A stretch of DNA of 6,229 nucleotides. It comes from Candidatus Woesearchaeota archaeon. GTDB lineage: Archaea > Nanobdellota > Nanobdellia > Woesearchaeales > UBA10107. Made by a program: the position numbers and the translations under genes. The stretch covers positions 1 through 6,229 of the forward strand of contig DUFL01000027.1 of assembly GCA_013331965.1 (NCBI GenBank), given 5' to 3'. Positions 1 to 4,184 of this stretch are shown here, piece after piece; position 1 is the first letter of the stretch; each line of letters opens with the position of its first letter. The notes under the pieces are model-generated. The model made no database searches and was not told the origin of the DNA. It saw nothing but the letters and a program-made list of their open reading frames with translations.

Positions 1-25
1 TGAGCTGTTAATTAAGAGGGATCTA

Positions 26-33
26 TTTAAATA
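26..33 (+). promoter_or_regulatory. TATA-box promoter of the 181-aa gene (leaderless)
   Basis: The sequence TTTAAATA has its centre 26.5 bp before the ATG at 56. An archaeal TATA box normally sits about 26 bp before the transcription start, so transcription should begin at the ATG itself. The bases just before the ATG are pyrimidine-rich (TTCTTCTCCTTTTTT) and contain no Shine-Dalgarno motif, which agrees with a leaderless mRNA. Confidence 0.55.
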
Positions 34-55
34 GTCTTTATTCTTCTCCTTTTTT

Positions 56-601
56 ATGGACTTTCAGCCGAGAAAAAAGAAAGGAGAAGCAATAAGATTA
101 CCAAGAAAGTACTCCATAAAAGAAATATCTTTGCCTGATGGCACCATTATAGGTATATTTGCAGGTGAACGAGGACATATACCTGAACACGATATTCTCA
201 TAAGATACCAAGAAAAAGGGAAACATATACGAACCCCAAAACACATTCATTGGGTTATTGATTTGCTCATAAAGAAAGAACACGATAGAAAACTCACGCT
301 TGAATTTATGAAATATTTACGAGAAATGTATGATAGAGTTGAAGCGTTCAAAAGTAAAGCTGATAGAGAGAAATGTATTATTAAAGAAACAACAGCAGAG
401 AAGCTAAAGCGATTTGAGCCATTAAATAAATATGGCGAGTATAAAGTAGATTTTATTGGTCATCTTATTGAATTGATGATAAAAATGGAAAAGAATACTC
501 CACCAAATAAACCAGCAAGAGTATTTAGAGAGCTTATGGATGCAATGCTTCAAGAGAAAGAAATATTTGTTATCGTTAGTAGAGCAACACAGATCGGTTA
601 A
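56..601 (+). CDS. Unrecognised protein convergent with a DNA methyltransferase; candidate restriction endonuclease
   Basis: I do not recognise this 181-aa family. The protein is soluble, charged and mostly helical after about residue 60, with no signal peptide, membrane segment or cysteine-based zinc site. The N-terminal 60 residues look beta-rich and hold a conserved-looking stretch (GIFAGERGHIPEHDILIRY, residues 33-51) followed by HIHW at 63-66. The acidic residues E38, E44 and D46 could belong to a nuclease site, but there is no clear PD-(D/E)xK or HNH signature. Its stop codon (599-601) touches the stop of the methyltransferase gene on the opposite strand. Small genes abutting a lone type II-like methyltransferase are often the cognate endonuclease, so that role is an inference from position only. 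The start at 56 is supported by the TATA spacing. It could equally be an unrelated accessory protein. Confidence 0.8.
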   Translation: MDFQPRKKKGEAIRLPRKYSIKEISLPDGTIIGIFAGERGHIPEHDILIRYQEKGKHIRTPKHIHWVIDLLIKKEHDRKLTLEFMKYLREMYDRVEAFKSKADREKCIIKETTAEKLKRFEPLNKYGEYKVDFIGHLIELMIKMEKNTPPNKPARVFRELMDAMLQEKEIFVIVSRATQIG

Positions 602-1363
602 TTATAATAATTCTTGCGATAATCTTTTCTTTGCTATTTCTAGATACTTCTTATTATTGTCTATTCCTATTGAATTCCTGCCTAGTGATTTAGCTACAAC
701 AGAAGTTGTTCCAGAGCCAACAAACGGATCAAGAACTAAATCATTTGGTTTCGAGGATGATAAAATAACACGTCTTAATAATTCAGATGGTTTCTGTGTT
801 GGATGAACTCCCGCCCATTTTTCTTTTGGTGATGTGAGGGCAATACTCCAAACATTTCTTGTTTGCTTTCCTTTCGGGCTTAAGCTATCAAAAATCTTAT
901 TTTTAGTATCGTCATAATTAAATGTCCATTTTGTTTTAGAATGATTTTTAACAGCCCATATTAAATGCTCTGTGCTTTCTGTGAACATTCTGCACGTTAT
1001 ATTTGGCTGTGCATTTGGTTTAAACCAAACAATGCTGTTATTTATTTTTGCATCTAAATGCTGTAAAATAAAACCTAATTGATAGATATTATGAAATGAA
1101 CCACAAACCCAAAAACTGCCGCCTTGTTTTAAAACACGCCAACATTCATTAATCCATTCAATATTAAATTTAAAAAATTCATCCTTTGAGAATATATCCC
1201 ATGTTTCTTGAAGTGTTATGTGTTTGCTATATGCCCAGCCCAAACCTTTCTTTTTAGCTAAACCATAAGGAGGATCTGCAAAAATTAAATCTACTGATTC
1301 ATCTGGAAGTTTCTTTAACTTCTCTAAACAATTCCCGTATACTATTTGGTGAGTGGTTTTCAT
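602..1363 (-). CDS. DNA N6-adenine/N4-cytosine methyltransferase, DpnA/HinfI-like (beta class)
   Basis: This enzyme transfers a methyl group from S-adenosylmethionine to an exocyclic amino group in DNA, normally as the modification half of a restriction-modification system or as an orphan. At 253 aa it is a complete single-domain enzyme of the N6_N4_Mtase family. Catalytic motif IV DPPY is at residues 30-33, and SAM-binding motif I (DPFVGSGTT, 212-220) lies near the C-terminus with HPTQKP at 187-192 just before it. This motif order (IV before I) defines the beta class. The blocks around GSFHNIYQLG (88-97) and TESTEHLIWA (128-137) resemble, from memory, M.DpnA (DpnIIB, GATC), and the RRVILSSSKPND block (197-208) resembles M.HinfI. 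I cannot fix the recognition site. An AAAGGT Shine-Dalgarno-like motif precedes the ATG, and the upstream zinc-ribbon gene ends 1 nt before it, so translation is probably coupled. Confidence 0.93.
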   Translation of the reverse strand: MKTTHQIVYGNCLEKLKKLPDESVDLIFADPPYGLAKKKGLGWAYSKHITLQETWDIFSKDEFFKFNIEWINECWRVLKQGGSFWVCGSFHNIYQLGFILQHLDAKINNSIVWFKPNAQPNITCRMFTESTEHLIWAVKNHSKTKWTFNYDDTKNKIFDSLSPKGKQTRNVWSIALTSPKEKWAGVHPTQKPSELLRRVILSSSKPNDLVLDPFVGSGTTSVVAKSLGRNSIGIDNNKKYLEIAKKRLSQELL

Positions 1364-1364
1364 G

Positions 1365-1508
1365 CTAACCTTTTTTCTGTCGTGGCTTATTCCAATAAGG
1401 AGACTTACATTTTGGGCATACTGTCGGCTCTTGCTTTATGTCGTGAGGCACCCATTCATGACCACAACGTTCGCACTTAAAACCTTTTTGCTTTATTTCT
1501 ACTAGCAT
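1365..1508 (-). CDS. Small zinc-ribbon protein (47 aa), coupled to the methyltransferase
   Basis: I read this gene directly from the reverse strand. It begins MLVEIKQKGFKCERCGHEW and ends SPYWNKPRQKKG, followed by TAG. Two CxxC knuckles (C12/C15 and C31/C34) about 15 residues apart form a classic zinc ribbon, and the C-terminus is basic. Similar mini-proteins with CxRCGHEW...CPKCKSPYWNKPR are, from memory, common in archaea and often sit in operons with accessory genes; their role is unknown, probably nucleic-acid or protein binding. The stop is separated by one base from the methyltransferase ATG, making the two a bicistronic unit. A TATA element lies 26.5 bp before its ATG, predicting a leaderless message. 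It could help regulate the methyltransferase or act as a specificity partner, but nothing in the sequence proves this. Confidence 0.85.
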   Translation of the reverse strand: MLVEIKQKGFKCERCGHEWVPHDIKQEPTVCPKCKSPYWNKPRQKKG

Positions 1509-1530
1509 ATTTTCTTATATACCTATTCAG

Positions 1531-1538
1531 TATATAAA
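1531..1538 (-). promoter_or_regulatory. TATA-box promoter of the zinc-ribbon/methyltransferase operon
   Basis: On the reverse strand this reads TTTATATA, preceded by a purine-rich CGAAAGG that suits a TFB recognition element. Its centre is 26.5 bp before the ATG at 1508, so the transcript should start at or within a base of the start codon. A second AT-rich element (GTATATAAG, about 1513-1521) is too close to the ATG to serve. Confidence 0.6.
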
Positions 1539-1572
1539 CCTTTCGTATATTACGCAAAAGGAAAGGTTTATA
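1533..1572. repeat. Perfect 12-bp inverted repeat containing two outward-facing TATA elements
   Basis: TATAAACCTTTC (1533-1544) and GAAAGGTTTATA (1561-1572) are exact inverse copies separated by 16 bp (1545-1560). Each arm contains a BRE-like GAAAGG followed by the start of a TATA box, so the two arms form a pair of outward-facing core promoters. The left-facing one drives the zinc-ribbon/methyltransferase operon. The right-facing one would start a transcript near 1595, running antisense to the antitoxin and toxin genes, where I see no sense ORF. The repeat could also be an operator. The region 1509-1600 holds no gene. Confidence 0.6.
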
Positions 1573-1600
1573 AATAAAATCTCTTCCTGTTTTTATCGTT

Positions 1601-1912
1601 TTAGGCTTTCAGCAATAATTTTAGTCCTTCTGAATATTCTTCCAGCGTTTCCTCTGATTTTATTCCTGCCGATACAAATAATCTCATTACTTCTGTCACT
1701 GTAGTTGAAAGCATTTCAGCAGCTTTGTCTGTTGAAATCCTGCCATCCCTGTATAATTCTACCGCCCTTTTTTCAAGAATTTTCTGTCTTCCGAAAATTA
1801 TTAGTTCTTTTAAAGCAGTACTCTTATCTATTTTCTCTTCTCTTGCTGTGTCCTCCAGCATTTTCGAAGTTTCTGGCCCAAGTCTGGCTCCTATGAATTT
1901 AATTTCTGACAT
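1601..1912 (-). CDS. RHH/UPF0175-type antitoxin
   Basis: This is a predicted antitoxin that binds and neutralises the neighbouring PIN toxin and probably represses the operon. The 103-aa product starts MSEIKFIGARL. Residues 3-42 look like a ribbon-helix-helix unit (a short strand IKFIGARL, then two helices). Residues 48-85 (KRAVELYRDGRISTDKAAEMLST and following) match the UPF0175 (COG2886) pattern of small archaeal antitoxins. The frame is open 18 codons further upstream, but the ATG at 1912 is preferred because GAGGAG lies 7 nt before it and the RHH strand follows at once. It overlaps the 3' end of the toxin gene by 14 nt. Having the antitoxin second reverses the usual order. Family assignment is from motif memory and good but not certain. 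Confidence 0.85.
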   Translation of the reverse strand: MSEIKFIGARLGPETSKMLEDTAREEKIDKSTALKELIIFGRQKILEKRAVELYRDGRISTDKAAEMLSTTVTEVMRLFVSAGIKSEETLEEYSEGLKLLLKA

Positions 1913-2411
1913 TTTCAATCTCCTCAACTGTTTTTTCAATAAGCAAATCATTAAACCATCCTTCATTCTTTAATATTTTCAAGGATTGTTTTGCCTTGTC
2001 TTTTGATATTTTTCCCATCTTCATCAATGCGACAACTATTTCAGGACTGCCTATTAACTTCAGCGTATTTATATATGCTGCTTTCCTTCCTTGTTTGTTA
2101 TCTGTTGCAACCATCTGGTCTTCTTCGAACGCTAAAGTAATAGTATCTGCTTCTCCAATTCCCATTCCAAAATCATGCTTAATCATATCTCTCATTTTTT
2201 TATTTTCAACATCCTTTACTTTTATTGTCTTATTTTGGACAAGCCTTTCTGTCAGCAGTGCTTCGGCAAACTTTTTCTCTTTCCCTGCTAAAACCTCTTC
2301 ATAAACACTTTTAGGTAAAACTACCTCAAATGTCCTTGCTGTTGATTCCAGCACAGATGCCTTAGCGAGCAGTATGGCTGTGCATGCGTCCATCAGTATC
2401 ACGTTATACAT
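1899..2411 (-). CDS. PIN-domain toxin ribonuclease (DUF3368/COG2405-like)
   Basis: This is a predicted metal-dependent RNase toxin of the PIN superfamily. At 170 aa it has the expected acidic centre: D8 in VILMDACTAILLAKA, E38/E39 in the VYEEV helix, E87 and D89 in GIGEADTITLA, and D104 in VATDNKQGRKAA. All catalytic positions are present, so it looks active. The C-terminal tail (about residues 115-165, with IGSPEIVVALMKMGKIS) is typical of the DUF3368/COG2405 subgroup, which is known to pair with UPF0175 antitoxins. The start at 2411 supplies the first beta strand (YNVILMD); the next Met (residue 7) would remove it. The antitoxin gene starts before this gene's stop, so the two are translationally linked. 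Confidence 0.88.
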   Translation of the reverse strand: MYNVILMDACTAILLAKASVLESTARTFEVVLPKSVYEEVLAGKEKKFAEALLTERLVQNKTIKVKDVENKKMRDMIKHDFGMGIGEADTITLAFEEDQMVATDNKQGRKAAYINTLKLIGSPEIVVALMKMGKISKDKAKQSLKILKNEGWFNDLLIEKTVEEIENVRN

Positions 2412-2423
2412 TATTAAATAATG

Positions 2424-2450
2424 TTAAATATAAATGTTTCGATTTTTAAA
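2424..2450 (-). promoter_or_regulatory. Probable promoter region of the PIN/antitoxin operon
   Basis: The reverse strand has two TATA-like runs: TTTATATTT (2426-2434), only about 19 bp from the ATG at 2411, and TTTAAAAA (2443-2450), about 35 bp away. Neither has the 26-bp spacing found at other genes in this window. The second would give a leader of about 9 nt and is the more plausible. The assignment is tentative. Confidence 0.35.
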
Positions 2451-2456
2451 CGATAG

Positions 2457-2498
2457 ATTTAAAAAACAGTAGTTACCCCCAAATTCAAGGATTTAAAG
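2457..2498 (+). promoter_or_regulatory. Candidate TATA elements for tRNA-Pro
   Basis: Two candidates are visible: ATTTAAAA at 2457-2464 and ATTTAAAG at 2491-2498. With a 26-bp spacing the first would start transcription near 2487, giving a leader of about 37 nt that can pair with the D-arm. The second would start near 2520, leaving a leader of only a few bases before mature position 1 (2524). The sequence alone does not decide between them. The choice matters because the outer helix of the splicing motif uses 2517-2520. Confidence 0.4.
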
Positions 2499-2505
2499 GC
2501 TGTTA

Positions 2506-2571
2506 GCTATCCCTATACAGTACGGGACTGCGTTTAGAGAGCCTAGAAGCAGCGTAAAGCTGTGGGGTAGC
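2506..2571 (+). other. Pre-tRNA bulge-helix-bulge fold with extended leader pairing
   Basis: A nested set of helices surrounds the tRNA-Pro intron. From outside in: GCTATCCC (2506-2513) with GGGGTAGC (2564-2571), one G-T wobble; a 3-nt leader bulge TAT (2514-2516); ACAG (2517-2520) with CTGT (2560-2563); the central helix TACG (2521-2524) with CGTA (2553-2556); bulge GGA (2525-2527) on the 5' strand and bulge AAG (2557-2559) on the 3' strand; and CTGC (2528-2531) with GCAG (2549-2552), closing a 17-nt loop. The central 4-bp helix with one 3-nt bulge following it on each strand is the canonical substrate geometry of the archaeal splicing endonuclease. Confidence 0.85.
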
Positions 2572-2629
2572 TTGGTTATCCTTCGAGGTTTGGGACCTTG
2601 TGACCCCGGTTCGAATCCGGGCAGCCCCA
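2524..2629 (+). tRNA. tRNA-Pro (anticodon TGG) with an intron in the acceptor stem
   Basis: The mature tRNA is made of exon 1, GGG (2524-2526), and exon 2 (2559-2629), 74 nt in all, with CCA not encoded. After splicing, the 5' acceptor strand GGGGCTG pairs perfectly with CAGCCCC (2622-2628), and A2629 is the discriminator. The anticodon stem is CGAGG/CCTTG (2584-2588/2596-2600, one G-T) around TTTGGGA, with anticodon TGG at 2591-2593. The T-arm is CCCGG-TTCGAAT-CCGGG (2605-2621). The D-arm region GGGGTAGCTTGGTTATCC is the form typical of archaeal tRNA-Pro. Read without splicing, the acceptor would be AAAGCTG with three A-C mismatches, which is the main reason to invoke the intron. Archaeal prolyl-tRNA identity elements as I recall them (G1-C72, A73, G35, G36) are all present after splicing. 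Confidence 0.9.
2527..2558 (+). other. 32-nt archaeal tRNA intron at position 3/4
   Basis: Cleavage after the second base of each 3-nt bulge (GG|A at 2526/2527 and AA|G at 2558/2559) removes exactly 32 nt and restores a perfect acceptor stem. Two independent criteria, bulge-helix-bulge geometry and acceptor-stem complementarity, give the same boundaries. The intron carries an internal hairpin (CTGC/GCAG) and no ORF. Canonical archaeal tRNA introns sit at 37/38; acceptor-stem positions are uncommon. Confidence 0.85.
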
Positions 2630-2637
2630 TTTTAATA
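2630..2637 (+). promoter_or_regulatory. TATA-box promoter of the eL43-rpo12-prefoldin operon
   Basis: TTTTAATA begins immediately after the tRNA discriminator base. Its centre is 25.5 bp before the ATG at 2659, which predicts a leaderless message. The core promoter upstream element would therefore overlap the 3' end of the tRNA gene. Confidence 0.5.
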
Positions 2638-2647
2638 CCCAAAAATA

Positions 2648-2653
2648 TTTTTT
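2648..2653 (+). terminator. T-tract likely ending the tRNA-Pro transcript
   Basis: A run of six T residues lies 19 nt after the tRNA 3' end and just before the predicted start of the ribosomal operon. A shorter TTTT run (2630-2633) directly follows the tRNA. Archaeal RNA polymerase terminates at oligo-T tracts without needing a hairpin. Either run may serve. Confidence 0.35.
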
Positions 2654-2658
2654 ATACT

Positions 2659-2910
2659 ATGGCAGAAGCAAAGAAATCAGGCGGTTCAGCAAAGAGATTT
2701 GAAGCTAGATATGGAAGGACTACAAGATCCAAGATTAGCGACATAGAAAAAACGATGAGGAACAAGATAAAGTGTCCTTATTGCTCTAAGATGAAAGTAA
2801 AAAGAATCGCTGCAGGAATATGGGGTTGCAGAAACTGCAGTGTCAAATTTTCCGGAGCAGCTTATACTTTGAAGAAAGAAGAGAAAGAGGAGGCAGCTGA
2901 AAATGGTTGA
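2659..2910 (+). CDS. rpl37ae: Ribosomal protein eL43 (L37Ae)
   Basis: This is a component of the large ribosomal subunit, shared by archaea and eukaryotes, that binds 23S rRNA through a zinc ribbon. The 83-aa product has the N-terminal basic KRFEARYGRTTRSK segment (residues 12-25), two zinc knuckles C39-x2-C42 and C57-x2-C60, and the family's GIWGCRNC and FSGAAY signatures. Length and motif spacing match the family. The frame stays open upstream into the tRNA gene, but the ATG at 2659 gives the normal N-terminus and correct TATA spacing. The Glu-rich C-terminus (EEKEEAAENG) is encoded by purine-rich DNA that also supplies the AGGAGG Shine-Dalgarno of rpo12, whose start overlaps this gene by 8 nt. 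Confidence 0.95.
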   Translation: MAEAKKSGGSAKRFEARYGRTTRSKISDIEKTMRNKIKCPYCSKMKVKRIAAGIWGCRNCSVKFSGAAYTLKKEEKEEAAENG

Positions 2911-3040
2911 ATACAAGTGTTTTGACTGCGGGAAAAATATAGATTCTACAACATTAAGAAGGATGGTCCGCTGCCCATACTGCGGCGGAAAGATGCTTTA
3001 CAAGCCAAGATCCGTTCCGACTAAAGTAAAGGCAAGATGA
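2903..3040 (+). CDS. rpoP: DNA-directed RNA polymerase subunit Rpo12 (RpoP)
   Basis: This is the small zinc-binding subunit of archaeal RNA polymerase, homologous to eukaryotic Rpb12, which helps hold the Rpo3/Rpo10/Rpo11 assembly platform to the large subunits. The 45-aa product starts MVEYKCFDCGKNID and ends with a basic tail (PTKVKAR). Zinc ligands are C6, C9, C24 and C27 in a VRCPYCGGKMLYKPR context that is diagnostic for the family. AGGAGG (2888-2893) lies 9 nt before the ATG. It overlaps eL43 by 8 nt, and its TGA overlaps the prefoldin ATG as ATGA, so three cistrons are translationally chained. It is easily missed by ORF callers because of its size. Confidence 0.95.
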   Translation: MVEYKCFDCGKNIDSTTLRRMVRCPYCGGKMLYKPRSVPTKVKAR

Positions 3041-3351
3041 ACCAAGAAAATCTAAAACAATATCAGATTCTGGAGCAATCTTTGCAGGCTGTCCACATGC
3101 AGAAGCAGCAGTTCCATGCGCAGTTGATTGAGGTTGAATCAGCTTTGGCTGAACTATTAAAATCAAATACCGCTTACAAAATAGTCGGAAATATCATGGT
3201 CAGTTCTAAGAAGGAAGACCTGAGGAAAGATTTGGAAGAAAAAAAAGAAGTTTTTTCCGCAAGACTGAAAGTTCTTGAGAAACAGGAGCAGAAATACCAG
3301 GAAGAAGCTGGAAAAATGCATAAAGAACTGATGAAAGGGATGAAGGAGTGA
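3037..3351 (+). CDS. pfdB: Prefoldin subunit beta
   Basis: Prefoldin is a hexameric (alpha2-beta4) cytosolic chaperone that captures unfolded proteins with coiled-coil tentacles and passes them to the thermosome. This 104-aa protein has the expected layout: an N-terminal helix (residues 1-43), a short beta-hairpin region around NTAYKIVGNIMV (44-55), and a C-terminal coiled coil (58-104). The AYKIVGNIMVSSKKEDLRKDLEEKKE segment is characteristic of the beta subunit (Prefoldin_2 family). It starts inside the rpo12 stop codon (ATGA). The eL43-rpo12-prefoldin cluster is, from memory, a conserved archaeal arrangement. No anomaly is seen. Confidence 0.93.
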   Translation: MNQENLKQYQILEQSLQAVHMQKQQFHAQLIEVESALAELLKSNTAYKIVGNIMVSSKKEDLRKDLEEKKEVFSARLKVLEKQEQKYQEEAGKMHKELMKGMKE

Positions 3352-3355
3352 AGCT

Positions 3356-3601
3356 ATGGCGACTATTTCTGAAATCATTGATTTGTTAATGGAAATTTCT
3401 GATGATTCTAATTCAACTAAAAATTTAAAATTAAAGATAAGCCATATCGTTTCAATTTTGAAGGCAGACAGCGATATTTCTCTGAAGAAGAATAAAGCTT
3501 CGCATGAGCTGGACGAATTGGCAGCAAACAATGATGTAGATTCTTATACAAGAACTCAATTATTAGGAATTGTTGGGGCATTAGAGACAGTTGAGGAATA
3601 G
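3356..3601 (+). CDS. UPF0147 family protein
   Basis: This is a small all-helical archaeal protein of unknown function. The 81-aa product fits the family length and its C-terminal pattern, where a helix with ASHELDELAANND (residues 48-60) is followed by the TRTQLLGIVGALETVE segment. The first part (residues 1-20) is a helix ending in acidic SDDSNS. There are no cysteines, membrane segments or catalytic motifs. It follows the prefoldin stop by 4 nt, with GGAG (3345-3348) as its Shine-Dalgarno inside the prefoldin gene, and is the last gene of the operon. The next promoter begins 4 nt after its stop codon. Association with ribosome and chaperone genes hints at a protein-synthesis or folding role, by context only. 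Confidence 0.85.
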   Translation: MATISEIIDLLMEISDDSNSTKNLKLKISHIVSILKADSDISLKKNKASHELDELAANNDVDSYTRTQLLGIVGALETVEE

Positions 3602-3605
3602 TTAA

Positions 3606-3613
3606 TTATTTAA
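3606..3613 (+). promoter_or_regulatory. TATA-box promoter of the 182-aa gene (leaderless)
   Basis: TTATTTAA is centred 26.5 bp before the ATG at 3636. This spacing favours that ATG over the in-frame GTG at 3621, which would lie upstream of the predicted transcription start. Confidence 0.5.
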
Positions 3614-3635
3614 GTCAGTTGTGTTTTTTGGGAAT

Positions 3636-4184
3636 ATGCCACTAAAAACTGAAAAGAGGATTAAACTTCTAAAACAATTCGGCTTTGCAACTGATATGGC
3701 AGGATACAAGCCAAGCAATCTTGGGAAAGATTATGAATCAGGAAAGATTACTATGTTTTCTTTAAACGATGAAGATACAAAAAGACTTTTCATGGAGTCG
3801 ATGGATGGCTATCCTAAAATGTTTAAAGAAGGTGTTGACTGCAGTCTTTGCAGTGAACCAATAATTCTCCCAATAGATCTTCGAAGGTATGCTGGTGTGA
3901 ATTATCATGGCTATTGTTTCAATAATAAGCTGCAAAGTGATTTAGATGCTGCTACAAAAACTATGTTAAGCAAAAAACCCGGGAAATTAAATCTTTCTAA
4001 TCCGTCTTTAGTAAGTGACGATAGGATTGATCTGGAGTATGTGCTTAAGATTGCGCGAGTTTGCCAGCCTCGTTTTGGGAATACATTTGATGAGGGGCTT
4101 TCTGAATTTGAATTAATAGATATAGCGGGAATCAATACAAGACCTCAATTAGAAAAATGGTACTGGACAGGATTAAAAGAATAG
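3636..4184 (+). CDS. Unrecognised protein with a CxxC/HxxC putative zinc knuckle
   Basis: I do not recognise this 182-aa protein. The clearest element is C69-S-L-C72 followed 18 residues later by H91-G-Y-C94, a CxxC...HxxC pattern consistent with a single treble-clef or related zinc site. The intervening segment (SEPIILPIDLRRYAGVNY) reads as a small beta unit. The N-terminal 60 residues are charged with no known motif. The C-terminal part (about 125-182) looks helical, with a WYWTGL end. No signal peptide or membrane span is present. An upstream GTG (3621) would add five residues; ATG 3636 is chosen because the TATA element predicts a transcript starting there. The stop codon touches that of the convergent asparagine-synthetase-like gene. 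Function is unknown; nucleic-acid binding would be a guess. Confidence 0.8.
   Translation: MPLKTEKRIKLLKQFGFATDMAGYKPSNLGKDYESGKITMFSLNDEDTKRLFMESMDGYPKMFKEGVDCSLCSEPIILPIDLRRYAGVNYHGYCFNNKLQSDLDAATKTMLSKKPGKLNLSNPSLVSDDRIDLEYVLKIARVCQPRFGNTFDEGLSEFELIDIAGINTRPQLEKWYWTGLKE

Noticed and set aside
540..806. Open frame of 88 codons on the plus strand across the end of the 181-aa gene and the methyltransferase 3' end
   Set aside because: It lies antisense to the well-supported methyltransferase and out of frame with the 181-aa gene; composition looks like a shadow frame.
1913..1966. Longer antitoxin start (18 extra codons)
   Set aside because: The extra residues lie inside the PIN gene, lack a Shine-Dalgarno, and would precede the RHH strand; ATG 1912 has GAGGAG at proper spacing.
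1705..2304. Plus-strand open frames opposite the antitoxin and PIN genes
   Set aside because: Hydrophobic, Ser/Phe-rich shadows of AT-rich genes on the other strand, with no promoter or ribosome-binding support.
1..2411. Genomic island integrated at the tRNA gene
   Set aside because: The accessory genes lie on the 5' side of the tRNA, no integrase is visible, and I found no repeat of the tRNA 3' end in the window.
2506..2571. Alternative splicing motif using bulges TAT (2514-2516) and AAG around ACAG/CTGT
   Set aside because: The bulges would sit on the 5' side of each central-helix strand, the wrong handedness for the splicing endonuclease, and the joined exons (CTAGCTG) would not pair with the 3' acceptor strand.
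2556..2629. Intronless tRNA reading with 5' acceptor AAAGCTG
   Set aside because: Three consecutive A-C mismatches against CAGCCCC. The spliced reading restores perfect pairing and agrees with the bulge-helix-bulge.
2572..2658. Upstream in-frame extension of the eL43 gene starting inside the tRNA
   Set aside because: It would translate the tRNA-Pro sequence; the family N-terminus and the TATA spacing both fit the ATG at 2659.
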